NCBI RefSeq assembly: GCF_003096195.1
Contig: NZ_CP023004.1
Coordinates: 3,638,501 to 3,702,500 of the forward strand
Origin: Ereboglobus luteus
Lineage (GTDB): Bacteria > Verrucomicrobiota > Verrucomicrobiia > Opitutales > Opitutaceae
Length of the DNA stretch: 64,000 nucleotides
Direction of reading: 5' to 3'
How positions within the stretch are numbered: the stretch's first letter is position 1; the number at the start of each line of letters is the position of its first letter. Made by a program: the position numbers and the translations under genes. Positions 11,101 to 20,430 of this stretch are shown here, piece by piece. A model generated the notes under the pieces. The model searched no databases. It saw only the letters and a program-made list of their open reading frames with translations, and was not told the origin of the DNA.

Positions 11101-13704
11101 ACCCTCAGCGCGCAACTCAGCGGCTCGGGCGGATTCACCTTCATCGGCGGCGGCACCCTCTCGCTCGGCCACACCGGCAACGACTACACCGGCGCGAGCC
11201 TCATCACCGGCACCACGGCCGTGAAAGCCCTCACCGACAACGTCCTCGGCCAAACCTCCAGCCTCACGATCGAAGCGGAGTCGGTCTTCGATCTCAACAA
11301 TCAGGAGCAAACCATCGGCGACGTTGACATAGCAGACACCGCCAACATCAACCTCGGCGCCAGCGGCGTGCTCAATATCCACGGCTCCGGCACGCTGCAC
11401 GGCGACAACGCGCTGACCGGCGGCGATGCCTCCACGATCACCCTCACCGGCTACTCCGATGTTTACATCCACGGAGCCAACACCGGCTTCACAGGCAACG
11501 TATATGCCGGCAACGCCTCTTCCTATGGCGACTTCCACCTCACCAACCTCGCCGGCCTCGGCAACTCCGGCACCGTGTTTCTCAACGACGGATCAATATT
11601 TTCATGGCTCTACCTCGACGCCAGCGGCACCTTCAGCAAGGATCTCGCCAGCAATAGCGGCGTCGTCATCATCAAGGAGGACCGCACCGTGCTCCTCACA
11701 GGAAATAACACCGGCCTCACCGAAAACGCCGCCTTCTGGATTGAAGAAAGCGGCACGCTCCGCGCGCAAAACCAAACCGCGCTTGGCTCCGCGCTCGTCT
11801 CCGGCGTCGGCAACGACGCCATCCTGCGCCTCGAAAGTTACATCGACGAACTGCGCAACGAGCTCGACGGCAGCCTCACCGTGCACATCGCCGAATCCTC
11901 GACCGTCACGATCTCGCGCGACAACTCCGGCCTAAACACGGGTGCCCGCGCCGTCATCGACGCCGGCAGCGCGCTCGCCCTCACCGGCTTCTCTGCCATG
12001 GGCGGCGCCTCGCTTCTCACCAACGACGGCCGCCTCTCGATCACGCACGCCGACGCCGTCGTCGCCACCGCCACGCTCGCCAACAACGCCGACCTCTACA
12101 TCAGCTACGGCGGCACCGTCTCGAACCCATTCGTCAGCACCGCGGACGCCACCGCCACGCTCGACGCCGACGGCTACGACATGACCCTCGCCAGCAACAT
12201 CGGCGCGGGCAGCCTCGTCCTCCCCGGTTCCGGCGTCACGACAATCACCGTCGCGCAAACGCACGCCGGCGCCACGCTCGTCGAAAACGGCACCCTGCGC
12301 GCCGGCACGGCCAACGCCATTCAGAACAGCAGCACGCTGACCCTGCGCAACGCCACGCTCAACCTGAACAATTACTCGCAGACCGTCAAAAACCTGCACT
12401 CCGAAAACGGCTTCATTAGCTACAGCACGGACGACGGACTCGCCACGAAATACGCCTCGCTGAAAATCACCGGCAACCTCACCGGAGACACCACCAGCGT
12501 CATGAACGTGGACCTGTTCAACGAAAAGAGCGACCTGCTCGAGGTCCAAGGCGTCGCCAGCGGCACGCACTTTGTTTATCTCAACTCGACCAACGACACG
12601 CCGCTCGACGACCCGCTGCGCACCTACGCGCTCAAAGTCATCGACTACAAAAATGGCGACGCCGTGTTTGAATCCGACGGCCTTGAGTCGGGCATGCATA
12701 CCTACCATCTCCACAAGGGTGACGGAGGCCTGATCATGCCCGACAAAAACGCCTACTACCTCTCCGGCGGCGACGCCCTCAGCCGCGCCGCCGACGCGAT
12801 CCTCCTCACCGCCGGGGTGATGGGCGCCGACTGGCATTACAACCTCGACAATGTCCACAAACGCCTCGGCGAAATCCGCGTGAACCTGCCCGTTGACACC
12901 GGCAACGTCTGGGCTCGCGTGAACAACTACCGCCTCAACGCCTCCGCGCAACTCGGCGGCAGCGCCTTCGAGCAGGACAGCTACGGCGTCACCGCCGGCG
13001 GCGACAAAATCTTCCGCCGCGAAAACGCGGTGCTCATTGCCGGCGCCTACCTCGGCATGAGCCGCAGCGACCGCACCTTCGACGACGCGCGCAACCAATA
13101 CGGCGACGGCAAGAGCAACATGATCGGCGCCGGCCTCTACGCGCTCTGGCTCTACGACAACGCCTGGTTCGTGGACGCGACCCTGCGCTTCGACCGCGCG
13201 ACCAACGAACTCAGCGCGCGCGGCGTGGACGGCTTTGTCTCGCGAGGCAAATACACCAACCAAACCCAAGGCATCTCGGTTGAGTTTGGCCGCCGCCTCA
13301 TGAACGGCCGCTACTGGGTTGAGCCCAGCGCGCAAGTGGCGGTTGCGTGGATCAACGGCGCGGACTACACCGTCTCGAACGGAGTGAGCCGCGACCTGCA
13401 AGTGCACATCGGCGATTCCGACGCCTGGCAATACCGCGGGCAAGTGCGCACCGGCGCGGACTACGGCCGCTGGCAGCCCTACCTGAAATTTGCCGCGGTG
13501 AAGAGCGACACCGGCGGCGGCAGGGTGACGGTTGAAGGCCGCTCCTACCAACCCTGGTTCGACGGCTGGCGCATGGAAGCCGGCGCGGGTGTTGGCTACC
13601 TGATCGACGCGCGCAGCCAGGTGTATTTCGATTACGAATACAACAAGGCCTCCTACTACGAGCGCCCCTGGTCGCTCAACCTCGGCTACCGCCGCGCCTG
13701 GTAA
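5101..13704 (+). CDS. Giant autotransporter (type Va) with a repeat-rich beta-helical passenger
   Basis: The protein has 2867 residues. A signal peptide covers ~37 residues after a long basic N-terminus. Residues ~100-1650 are dozens of degenerate ~40-50-residue repeats built around GGTVxNSGTIxG and LVTNxTGALIQGGxxGVxLxAGG, expected to form a long parallel beta-helix on the cell surface. Around residue 2000 there is an autotransporter-associated beta-strand repeat (GGGTLSLGHTGNDYTGAS). Residues ~2601-2867 (from GNVWARVNNYR) are a typical autotransporter beta-barrel ending in the aromatic residue Trp. The passenger carries no enzyme domain that I can recognise, so an adhesin or surface-layer role is likely but not shown. 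The gene stands alone, with a hairpin shortly after its stop. Confidence 0.92.
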   Translation: MHTTNCLTHRPIRFLARNTVALFSLAVFAALPAQLTALPITIDNFHTSYTFTGSGEYVLTSTVSGGGGMSGTMTGVNLTINAGALASGTPTGVHFKVGGGTVTNNGTIIGSNDGISSSGSVSTLVTNNGLIRGIGDEAISLSGGGTVANTGTIKGNWGVFVSGTTSSLVTNTTNAVISSTGNAVYISAGGTVANAGSIISEKDHGVYSDSTALITNQAGGTIRSDGSRYGAYFNGVYLKNGGTVRNHGEIASAGGYGVSILDGVGLVENNAGATITGGIYAGGTTSVVNDGTVSGTLGIRLGANSTLTGTGVIDVTGTALVLLDGASHANANLIKGSETGVSFEGTGSLGNSGTIIGTNDIGVEAKAGSVAITNNANAFIQGGEHGVFLAAGGTIANSGTIAGGFAITGTNDAIVVTNTGAGASIIGSTHGIDLNAGGTVTNDGSIIGTNRAGINAGDVVTITNNDGGLIEGRMTGMNLAKGGTITNSGTIANTSLSFGQGIFAEESLVLTNTGDAALISGFGHGVNLAEGGTITNDGTIKGSGINGIGIESTGALTLTNNSFRLIAGGQNGITAAGGLTLNNSGNIEGDSNSGILSSGAAALITNDGNGTIYGGLDGITLTAGGSVANEGLIQGGTNNGIRLTAGGTIVNSGEIEGGAAGHGVRVEGGEAWIENKANGMITGGIYAGGTTTLRNDGLINGNNGVYLGADSTLAGTGTINTSGTALILAATKTHTNEGTLNGSQMGVHLLGTGSLGNSGTIIGSSEAGVRASGAATITNNATGFISGGTYGVMLEAGGTVSNSGTISAASTTGVAAAGAPAFVENKTGALIGASRTGVELLAGGTVSNSGTITSGNIGVSGSNTAIHVANETDGLIEGGAYGHGVRIGQGTVANSGTITGGTGVGTTSGAVLVSNSNAALIQGVAVGVSLTAGGTVANSGVIGASALNGIGIYSDNGATLISNTTNALIQGLGYGVNLNQGGTVANSGTIIGTAYNGIGVYSAANATLVTNDTGALIQGGARGVSLLAGGMLSNSGTITGGTGVYSASNATLVTNTTGALIQGDLYGVLLAAGGTVRNAGTITGTSASGYGVNSEVYAAFVTNTTGALIQSGYRGVSLLAGGTVSNSGTIISTATNSTSVFSNANATLVTNDTGALIQGGARGVSLLAGGTVSNSGTITGTSAVGIGVNSEGNAAFVTNATGALIQGGTYGVRLVAGGTITNHGAIVSDTTRAGSIGVYSIGRVDITNSGLIEGNTSGISLDTGAAGSTVTNTGTIRAVSDTAVFSSTSILVTNTGAGALIECANIAVFLKLGGTVANHALITGDHIGVQLKENGEIINSGLIKGGGYGAFLNNGGTVINSGTITGTSAAAGLGVHTKIGAIVNNATTDSLISGAVTGVELGGGTLTNAGTITGSTGAGVSVTSTVLVENTTATALITGGTVGVFIKTSGTLTNHGTILGVSGSGLGVYFNSSALLTNTGLVQGGGTGAHLAGSGTTLNTGTIRGLAADGAGIHAFGTIEITNTSNALIEGGLYGAYLNGSGTVTNSGEITGTSASSHGIYADSIGQVAIVNNDTGLIRGNDNGAYLANGGRVTNSGTITGGATGIYAGTSGRAIVTNTTGGLVSGPVNAINLTADAANEVHLWNSGTIDGNLNIAGAASLLTLNGNALTTGTYSDAVLGDTTFTGTLVKQGAGAWTIDKDPGAGIKQQITLVKTGTLNVAWDEYQLSGSAASIDAGATLQISATAAATVSNAISGVGLLDLANTAPIAGTIDYTIDIGTAFTGTVGIRGDNGGAHLVLDSNALDTLLNATLSLGEKGSTTVDSAITGTLGTLDMAGGALVAVTNTNTSPVAPSVLNTSTLTVTNGASQIHVADGILNGLDATGALSGHLFDVDGDNQALVVKADVLGVGATDGVSFTVKDAYGNEIANPPGTASTTIENAGGVTVGNIHYGYTATVVDASGTLGAAGIALGYGVSKIESTTSIADGLGVVLDHTGSVDKTLSAQLSGSGGFTFIGGGTLSLGHTGNDYTGASLITGTTAVKALTDNVLGQTSSLTIEAESVFDLNNQEQTIGDVDIADTANINLGASGVLNIHGSGTLHGDNALTGGDASTITLTGYSDVYIHGANTGFTGNVYAGNASSYGDFHLTNLAGLGNSGTVFLNDGSIFSWLYLDASGTFSKDLASNSGVVIIKEDRTVLLTGNNTGLTENAAFWIEESGTLRAQNQTALGSALVSGVGNDAILRLESYIDELRNELDGSLTVHIAESSTVTISRDNSGLNTGARAVIDAGSALALTGFSAMGGASLLTNDGRLSITHADAVVATATLANNADLYISYGGTVSNPFVSTADATATLDADGYDMTLASNIGAGSLVLPGSGVTTITVAQTHAGATLVENGTLRAGTANAIQNSSTLTLRNATLNLNNYSQTVKNLHSENGFISYSTDDGLATKYASLKITGNLTGDTTSVMNVDLFNEKSDLLEVQGVASGTHFVYLNSTNDTPLDDPLRTYALKVIDYKNGDAVFESDGLESGMHTYHLHKGDGGLIMPDKNAYYLSGGDALSRAADAILLTAGVMGADWHYNLDNVHKRLGEIRVNLPVDTGNVWARVNNYRLNASAQLGGSAFEQDSYGVTAGGDKIFRRENAVLIAGAYLGMSRSDRTFDDARNQYGDGKSNMIGAGLYALWLYDNAWFVDATLRFDRATNELSARGVDGFVSRGKYTNQTQGISVEFGRRLMNGRYWVEPSAQVAVAWINGADYTVSNGVSRDLQVHIGDSDAWQYRGQVRTGADYGRWQPYLKFAAVKSDTGGGRVTVEGRSYQPWFDGWRMEAGAGVGYLIDARSQVYFDYEYNKASYYERPWSLNLGYRRAW
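8101..8640 (+). repeat. Near-identical 120-base blocks spaced exactly 420 bases apart inside the autotransporter gene
   Basis: Bases 8101-8220 and 8521-8640 match almost base for base (for example tcagggcgga followed by gcaagaggcg in both), with only a few substitutions. The 420-base spacing equals 140 codons, so the reading frame is kept. Neighbouring repeats are much more diverged. This indicates a recent in-frame duplication or gene conversion within the passenger. Confidence 0.8.
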
Positions 13705-13756
13705 CCCGTAGGGGCGCGCCTTGCGCGCGCCCTCGCCTCCGCCCTTCGCTTTCATT

Positions 13757-13789
13757 CAAAACAGGCTCGATACCTCGGGGCCTGTTTTG
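13757..13789 (+). terminator. Hairpin after the autotransporter gene
   Basis: The arms caaaacaggc (13757-13766) and gcctgttttg (13780-13789) are perfectly complementary over ten bases with a 13-base loop. The right arm ends in TTTTG. The position 50 bases after the stop codon fits a Rho-independent terminator. Confidence 0.6.
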
Positions 13790-13792
13790 TGA

Positions 13793-13897
13793 TGGAGGGA
13801 CGACCGCTGTGTCGTCCGGTTTGGAAAACGAACGACTCCGATTGTTTGCGGACGGGACAGCGCTTGTCCCTCCAACACCTCGGAACTTGTCCCGAGG
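13793..13897. repeat. Composite palindromic element with nested hairpins
   Basis: The outer arms tggaggga (13793-13800) and tccctcca (13867-13874) are perfectly complementary. Within them lie ggacgac/gtcgtcc (13798-13817) and gggaca/tgtccc (13854-13870). A further hairpin cctcgg/ccgagg follows at 13878-13897. The structure looks like a dispersed REP-type element in front of the GH106-like gene. Confidence 0.5.
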
Positions 13898-13930
13898 ATC
13901 ATTACTTTCTTAATTCCAAAAACCCTCCAA

Positions 13931-16900
13931 ATGAAAAAAAGCCTGGTTATCGCACTCTTGTCTTTCACGGCCATTTGTCTGCCGGCGCAGACGTTAAAGG
14001 ATAGTTTTTCGAATCCCCCTGACGAATACCGTCCGCACACGTTCTGGGTGTGGATGAACGACCTCGTGTCCAAAAAAGGAATAAAGGACGATCTTGATGC
14101 CTTCAAAAAATTCGGCTTGCGAGGAACCCTGGTGATGCTCGTGGGCGGGCACGGCGACGGCAACATGACCACACCGCATGGCATGGCCAATCCCATCAAA
14201 CCCGTAAGCCCGGAATTTTTCGATGCGTGGAAGTATGCCGCGGAGGTCTCCGCCGCCAATAACATGACGATCGTTTCGCAACTGGGTCCCGGCTGGTGTC
14301 ACAGCGGCGGGCCTTGGATACAGCCCAAGGACGCCGTGCAGCATCTGGCTTATACGGACAGGACGGTGAGGGGGCCGGTTAAACGCGCCATGTTCCGAAT
14401 GTCCCGCGAAGCGGCGGGCAAGGGCATCGGGTTCGTTTCGGCAATAAGTTCAACGGACAATGTCGAGTCGATCACAATAGACTTGGGCCGATACGCGGCG
14501 GGCGTGTCGCGCGTTGATATTCACCCTTATTACCACGAGATGATCGAGGGATTTGGTTTCCCGCTGCGCTTCAAACTGGAAATCGCCGACAACCCTGAAT
14601 TTCAAAATGCGGTGGTCCTTGCCGATTATACTGCGCGCGATTTCAGGAATCCCAAAAACAAGGTCGTCTCGTTTTCGGGAAACCCGGAAAAATACGGATT
14701 CGAACATGTCCGCTATGTGAGATTCACATCGGTGAAAAATTATCATTATACAAAAGATAATAAAGACCGTTATTTCATAGCGCTGGGCGGCATCCAGTTG
14801 TTTTCCATCGAGGGAACCCGCGTGAGCATGCGGACATCGAGCACGGCCGCCTCCAGCACGGGGGATTTGTCCGAATTGGACAAGGCGGCGAGCGCGGACA
14901 AAAAGGAAGGCGGACAGAAAAATAATAATGTCGATGCTTCGGACATAATACTCGAGCGGCCAGGTTATGAGCATTTCACCCGCGACATAGCGGTGGTCGC
15001 GTTTCCCAAGGCGTCGGTTATCATCCCGGGAAAAGTCATTGAGTTCCATCCCGATGCCGACGGACGCTTCACGTGGGATGTTCCCGAGGGCGATTGGATC
15101 GTTCGCCATTATGCCATACGCAATGCGCTTGCCTACAACAGGCCGGCGCCGGAGGGCGGTCGGGGCCTGGAATGCGACAAACTCGAAACATCAGGAGCAG
15201 ATCGCATATGGGAGGGCATGGTGGGGAAATTCCTTTCCCAATCCCCGCATCTGGCGGGAAAAACAATAAAAGGAGTGGAGGCCGATAGCTGGGAGGTGGG
15301 AAATCCGGAATGGTCGAAAAGTTTCCGCGACGAGTTTAAACGCAGGCGCGGATATGACCCCGTGCCTTGGTTGATGGCCTATAAAACCAATCAGGTCGTG
15401 GGCGACGAGGAACTCTCCGCGCGCTTCCGGGAGGATGTTTATCTTACGCAAACCGATATGTTCGCCGACAATTTCTTCTCGTATATGCGCGACAAATGCG
15501 AGGCGCGTGGAATGGAGTTCATGACGGAACCCTACACCGGGCCTTTTGATCCGGTGCGTTGCGGCGGGCGCACGCACATCCCCATGGGCGAGGTATGGGC
15601 GAGCGGGGAGTGCTTGCTTACGCTCCGCTGGGCGAGCAGCGCCGCAAACACCTATGGTCGCAAGGCGGTGGGCGGCGAAACATTCACCGGCCGCTGGAAC
15701 GATGGCGCATGGCGGACCGATCCCTACGCGCTGAAGCGCATAGGCGACCTTTCGTTTTGCAACGGACTGAACCGAATATACCTGCATGCCGCGGCGCTGC
15801 AGCCTTGGGGGGATAATAAAAAGGCGCACCCCGGAATGCCGATGCGATGCTGGGGCACGATGTTTCTCCCGGGCCAGACTTGGATAACGCCGGGGCGCGA
15901 ATGGGTTGATTATATTACCCGCTGCCAGCACATGCTCTCGCAGGGCAGGGCGGCAAAGGACATCGCGTTCATAATGCCCACACTCGACTGGAAAAAAACG
16001 ACGCCCGGCGGAACCCATAAACTGTATGATTACGATCTGCTTTCCGAGGAGCTTTTTATAAATGAAATATCATGGAGCGACGGTTATTTCCGGCTGCCAT
16101 CGGGGGCGCGCTATCGAATACTCATCTTGCCGGACACCAAGGGCAAATCGAGCGTGGAGTTTCTAACAAAACTTCAATCACTTATAAACAGTGGCGGAAT
16201 CGTATTCTGCCAGGACAAGCCGCGCAGGGCGGAAGGGATGCGCGGATATCCAGAATCCGATTTAATGGTAAAACAGCTCGCGGATGAAATATGGGGCGAT
16301 TGTGACGGGAAGGACGTTCGCGCGCGCGATTTGGGAAAGGGCAAACTGATCTGGGCCAAAACATGGACGCAGGAGGAGGACCTCGAAACGCGCTGGTATA
16401 TAAACGCGAGACCGCCAAAACGGGCTTTCTGGGAGGAGGCCGCGCACACCACGCGCTGGTCGCCCGCACTGCTGGCGGCGCTGGGGGCATGGGGCTGGAG
16501 CCTGATGTTGATGTCCTCTCCGCCCGCGGCCTCGCCTATGCGGTCAGCGGACGCGCGGAAACAGAATGCGGGGTGCGCGAAGGCAATGACGCCATCGCAT
16601 GGATACACCGGGTTACGGATTACGGTGATATATACTTTATTGCCAACCAGACCGGCGATGAGTTCGACGCAAAGATCAAGTTTCGTGTTTCCGGCAAAAA
16701 AATACAGGTGTGGGATGCGGAAACGAACAAACAATACCGGATGGAAGGGGATGATTCGGGAAGTGCGACAACGCTTACCCTGCCGATGAGGAAGTTCGGC
16801 TCCCTTTTTATAGTATTCACAAAAGACGATAACAGTGGGATGGAGCCTTATCGTGCTCCACGGATAATCAAAAAGAATAAACTGCCCGATGAGTGGACTG

Positions 16901-17463
16901 TTGAGTTCGAGGATAACCTTGGTGCTCCGCAAGGCGCGTTTAAACTGAATGCCGGTTCATGGACGAAAAGTGACAAGCCGGGTATAAAATACTTTTCCGG
17001 AACCGCAACCTACACGGCATCCTTTGCCGTGGATAAAAATGATCTGACTAAAAGCAACCTCATCAGGCTTAACTTGGGCAAAGTGAGGAATCTGGCCGAA
17101 ATCCATGTGAATGGCGCGCGAGTGGCGACGCTTTGGAAGGAACCCTTCATTTGCGATATTACGGATTATGTGAAGCCCGGAAAGAACGAGCTTAAAATCA
17201 AAATTACCAATACGTGGGCCAACCGGATGATCGGGGACGAACAGCACCCAAGCGATATAAAGTGGGATGACCTGCTGCTTTATTACAAGCAAGAGTTCAT
17301 GGGATATAAAATATCATATATACCAGATTGGATATGGACTGATGCACAGCGTCCCGTCAAAGAGCGCGTGTCGTTCACAACATGGCGCTTCTACGAAAAG
17401 GACTCCCCGCTGGAGGAATCAGGGCTCCTTACGGATGCATACGTTGAATACGGAAACAGATAA
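13931..17463 (+). pseudogene. GH106-like alpha-L-rhamnosidase, split by a single frameshift
   Basis: The 5' frame (13931-16789) starts with a signal peptide (MKKSLVIALLSFTAICLPAQ). It then shows GH106 features: FWVWMNDLVSKKGIKDDL, GPGWCHSGGPWIQPKDAVQ and a long TIM-barrel-like region. The coding signal leaves this frame near 16470-16495 and continues in the -1 frame to 17463. That frame carries a C-terminal carbohydrate-binding beta-sandwich (IHVNGARVATLWKEPF and NTWANRMIGDEQHPSD). One extra G in the tgggg run near 16490 would join the frames as AWGLEPDVDV. The intact enzyme would have about 1177 residues and would be exported to cleave terminal rhamnose. Either the gene is broken or the run was misread. 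It faces the GH2 gene convergently. Confidence 0.82.
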
Positions 17464-17495
17464 TGCCATTTGCGAGTGAGATTTAGACTTCAAAG

Positions 17496-17521
17496 GGTGG
17501 GGCGCGCCCGCCGGGCGCGCC
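17496..17521. repeat. GC-rich perfect palindrome
   Basis: ggcgcgccc (17501-17509) and gggcgcgcc (17513-17521) form a perfect nine-base stem with a three-base loop. It lies between two convergent glycosidase genes and may act as a terminator in either direction. A similar ggggcgcgcc...gcgcgcccc stretch follows the autotransporter stop at about 13708. Confidence 0.5.
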
Positions 17522-17526
17522 GGGGT

Positions 17527-17606
17527 TTGTTGGATGTCAAACGCAGCGGTTTCGGCGTTTCGAACGTTCGCGGTGGTCTGCCAACCGCCCTGCCAAAACG
17601 GCCGCA
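17527..17606 (-). repeat. Dispersed intergenic repeat, copy 1
   Basis: The reverse complement of this stretch contains ggcagggcggttggc, then gcgaacgttcgaaacgccg. The same order, with a few changes, occurs on the plus strand at 44708-44760. Both copies lie just after a gene's stop codon. The aligned part is about 50 bases and is roughly 80 percent identical by eye. Confidence 0.6.
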
Positions 17607-17623
17607 CTCTTTATATAAATGCG

Positions 17624-20392
17624 CTAGTTGCTCAAAATCATTCCGCCGAGTTCATCCGGTTTCATTTCGGTTTTGGGATTAAAGGAATCGCCGGCCATGT
17701 AGCCCAGTATGCTGTTGCGCAGCTGGCGCGCGGGCGGGCGGGTTTGCAGGTCGGCGTCCAGGTCGATGGTGCAGAATAGCAGACGTCCGTTTCCAATGCG
17801 CGCCTCGAACACGGCGGCGAGCGAGTGGTTGCGGGCGAAATTGTCAATCACCCGCACAATCGGCGTCACGGAGAGGCCGTCGATTCGCACGCTTTTTGAT
17901 TTCAACGCCAGATCCCACCATTGCCAGTCAGAGTGCTCCCCGGTCGGGAAATTTTTCAGCGCCGGATGTTTCGGGTCGCACAACATGCCCATCGTGCCGG
18001 GTTGCTCGGGGAAATGCACCGGGCTCCAGAAAACAGGAACGAATTTCCCATCGATGCCATTGGTTTGCGCGACGGGTGGATTGAAGAGCACTTTCTTGCC
18101 AGCGGACAGGGCGGTCAATGCCTCGCCGAGTGTTCTTGTATAGGTGACGTTATCCGGCACGGGTGTTGTTTCCTTCGGATAGACCCACAGGTTCCAATGG
18201 TTGCGATACGGCGTGCCGTCGATTGTCACTTCGAGTGTCCAGCGCGCCGCGGGACCGCTGCCTGGAATCGCAACCGAAATCCGACCGCAATCCACTGTGC
18301 CGCCGGATGCGATTTCCTGTTTATCAAATTGCCCCGACGCCATCTGTTTTCCCGCCTGGTCCTTGACGCGCCATTTGATGACAGCCGGGTTTATATCATT
18401 TCCATAATTTGCCACTTGTATGGCGGCGCTCACGGTTTCGCCGCGTTCATAAACCGCCTTCGGCAGGCGGGCGAGCGGCACGGTGGCGCTGCAAAACTCG
18501 CGAAACTCGGACGATTTTATAAAGCGTTTTCCCTCCCAAAACACGTTCACCATGCCGACAAGCGCGGTGCCCTGGCCCGGGAAATCCTGCAATCCCAGCA
18601 GCTGGAACCCGTCGAACTCGGGCGTGCGCAGGGCGCGCTCAATTTCCTCCTTGTAGAGCAGGGTGGCAAACCTGCCCGTGGCCTCGGTGAACTTGTCCGC
18701 CAGTTTCAAGAGTCCCTTTGCCTTCAAGTCGTTTTGCACGGCGATAAAATTCAACGGCACGAGGTTGCCCTTGTATTTTTTGATTTCGGCGAGATCGGGA
18801 TAAACCGAATATTGTCCGATTTCGTGCGTGATGATCGGCACTTTTATATTTTTCGCGGCATGACTGTAGTCATTGTCAAAGGAGGGCGGTTTTTCATTAA
18901 ACACACCCTGCCCGCGAACCCAGCCGTCCTTGGTGTATTGTGTGATGAAGAATTCATCCTGCGGCTCGGGCGAGCGTCCGTGCCCTTTTTTGAATGTGAA
19001 CGAGGTCGTTGTGTAAAGCCGGCGCGAATCCTCCGCGCGCAGTTCCCCGACCAGCTTGTTCAACAAATCCAGATCGCCTTGCAGTTCATTGCCGAGCGAC
19101 ATGAGCACGAACGAGGGATGGTTTCCATAGGCGGTCAATATGCGCCGCGCCTCCTCGTTTAGATAATTCCAGGACTTCTTGTTTTGACCGACCAGGAGGC
19201 TCCAGTGCGGCAACTCGGCTTGCAGATAAAAGCCGAGTTCATCGGCCGCTTGAAACGCGGCGTCGGGCGGGCACCACGAATGGAAGCGAAAATGATTCAG
19301 CCCCCATTCCTTGGCCGTGGCGATTATGCGTTTCCACTCGGCGACGGATGTTGCCGGATAACCGGTGAGCGGAAACACGGCGCACTCGAGTGTGCCGCGC
19401 AAAAAGACGCGCTTGCCGTTGACGTGAAGCTCGCTGCCTTGCGCCGCGATTTCGCGAAATCCAAGAGTCGTCGATGCAAGCGCGCCGGATTTGCCGGGCG
19501 CGCGCACTTCCAGTTTATAGAGATGCGGCGCAAGTTCGTCCCATGCGCGCACACTGCCTTCCGGCAGCGTCCACGCGGCTTCCAGCGAGTCGCCCGTTTT
19601 GTTTGGCAGGAATGATTTTGTCGCCGCGGCGACTTGTTTTCCCGCGGCGTTGCGCAGCACCAAATCGAATGTCGCGGCATTGCGCGTTTTGCTTTTTGGC
19701 GCGGCGGAATCGAACGCGAGCGCGATTTGAACCGAGAAGCCGGGCGACACGCGCGGGTGCGCCGAGATTGTCTTGATGGCGTCAGGTTCAATCGCGGCCA
19801 GGCGCAGAAATCCGAGCGCGCCGTTCCACATCACTTGCGTGTGATTTGTATAGGCGTGAGCCAGCGCGGTGTCGTGGCGGGCCTGGTATTTTCGCGTGTG
19901 ATGGCGGCTCAAGTCCGGCAGGATTTCCGAATTGTCGATTTGCAAAATCAACTCGTGCCGCCCCGGTTTTAGCGCGGCGGTGAGATCGTGCCGGTGCGGC
20001 GTGCTCAGGCTGTCTTCGCGGCTGATTTCCACTCCGTCAACAAACACCCGCGACTCCCAAAGCACGCGCTCAAGCTCCAGCACGACTTGTTTGCCGCGCC
20101 AGTTTTCGGGAATGACAACCTCGCGCCGATACCACGCGGGGCCGATGTGAATGTGCTTTCGCTGGAGCCGCGTGAGCACTTGCAGTGTCAGCTCCGGTTT
20201 TAATGCGAGCGCCTCGCCGATGCCGGCGTCGTCGAGTGTGCCGGGCAGGCGGATTTCGCGCCATGCCGCGTCGGCGGACGGGGGAGGGCGCAGGCTCACC
20301 TGCCACTTGCCGGCCAATGACAATTCATCCTTCGCCCCCGCAAGCGTCTGGACCAATATTAGGGCGAATATAATTACTGTTTTTTTTGACAT
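17624..20392 (-). CDS. Exported glycoside hydrolase family 2 enzyme
   Basis: The 922-residue protein has a signal peptide (about residues 1-20). Next comes a GH2 sugar-binding jelly-roll (WYRREVVIPENW, VFVDGVEI), an Ig-like domain, and a TIM barrel starting near HFRFHSWCPPDAAF. The acid/base is probably Glu436 in SLGNELQGD and the nucleophile Glu524 in THEIGQYS. A C-terminal beta region of about 300 residues follows. GH2 enzymes remove beta-linked galactose, glucuronate, mannose or similar units, and the substrate cannot be assigned here. It is the last gene of a leftward operon, 38 bases after the sugar porter. Confidence 0.88.
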   Translation of the reverse strand: MSKKTVIIFALILVQTLAGAKDELSLAGKWQVSLRPPPSADAAWREIRLPGTLDDAGIGEALALKPELTLQVLTRLQRKHIHIGPAWYRREVVIPENWRGKQVVLELERVLWESRVFVDGVEISREDSLSTPHRHDLTAALKPGRHELILQIDNSEILPDLSRHHTRKYQARHDTALAHAYTNHTQVMWNGALGFLRLAAIEPDAIKTISAHPRVSPGFSVQIALAFDSAAPKSKTRNAATFDLVLRNAAGKQVAAATKSFLPNKTGDSLEAAWTLPEGSVRAWDELAPHLYKLEVRAPGKSGALASTTLGFREIAAQGSELHVNGKRVFLRGTLECAVFPLTGYPATSVAEWKRIIATAKEWGLNHFRFHSWCPPDAAFQAADELGFYLQAELPHWSLLVGQNKKSWNYLNEEARRILTAYGNHPSFVLMSLGNELQGDLDLLNKLVGELRAEDSRRLYTTTSFTFKKGHGRSPEPQDEFFITQYTKDGWVRGQGVFNEKPPSFDNDYSHAAKNIKVPIITHEIGQYSVYPDLAEIKKYKGNLVPLNFIAVQNDLKAKGLLKLADKFTEATGRFATLLYKEEIERALRTPEFDGFQLLGLQDFPGQGTALVGMVNVFWEGKRFIKSSEFREFCSATVPLARLPKAVYERGETVSAAIQVANYGNDINPAVIKWRVKDQAGKQMASGQFDKQEIASGGTVDCGRISVAIPGSGPAARWTLEVTIDGTPYRNHWNLWVYPKETTPVPDNVTYTRTLGEALTALSAGKKVLFNPPVAQTNGIDGKFVPVFWSPVHFPEQPGTMGMLCDPKHPALKNFPTGEHSDWQWWDLALKSKSVRIDGLSVTPIVRVIDNFARNHSLAAVFEARIGNGRLLFCTIDLDADLQTRPPARQLRNSILGYMAGDSFNPKTEMKPDELGGMILSN

Positions 20393-20430
20393 GGGATAAT
20401 CAGGTTAAAATTTCGTTGTGGTGTGTGTCA

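Noticed and set aside
11932-13755. 607-codon minus-strand frame over the autotransporter barrel
   Set aside because: It is antisense to the conserved beta-barrel and has shadow composition.
16470-16500. Programmed -1 frameshifting in the GH106-like gene
   Set aside because: I see no clear slippery heptamer in the right phase followed by a pseudoknot. A simple one-base loss explains the data.
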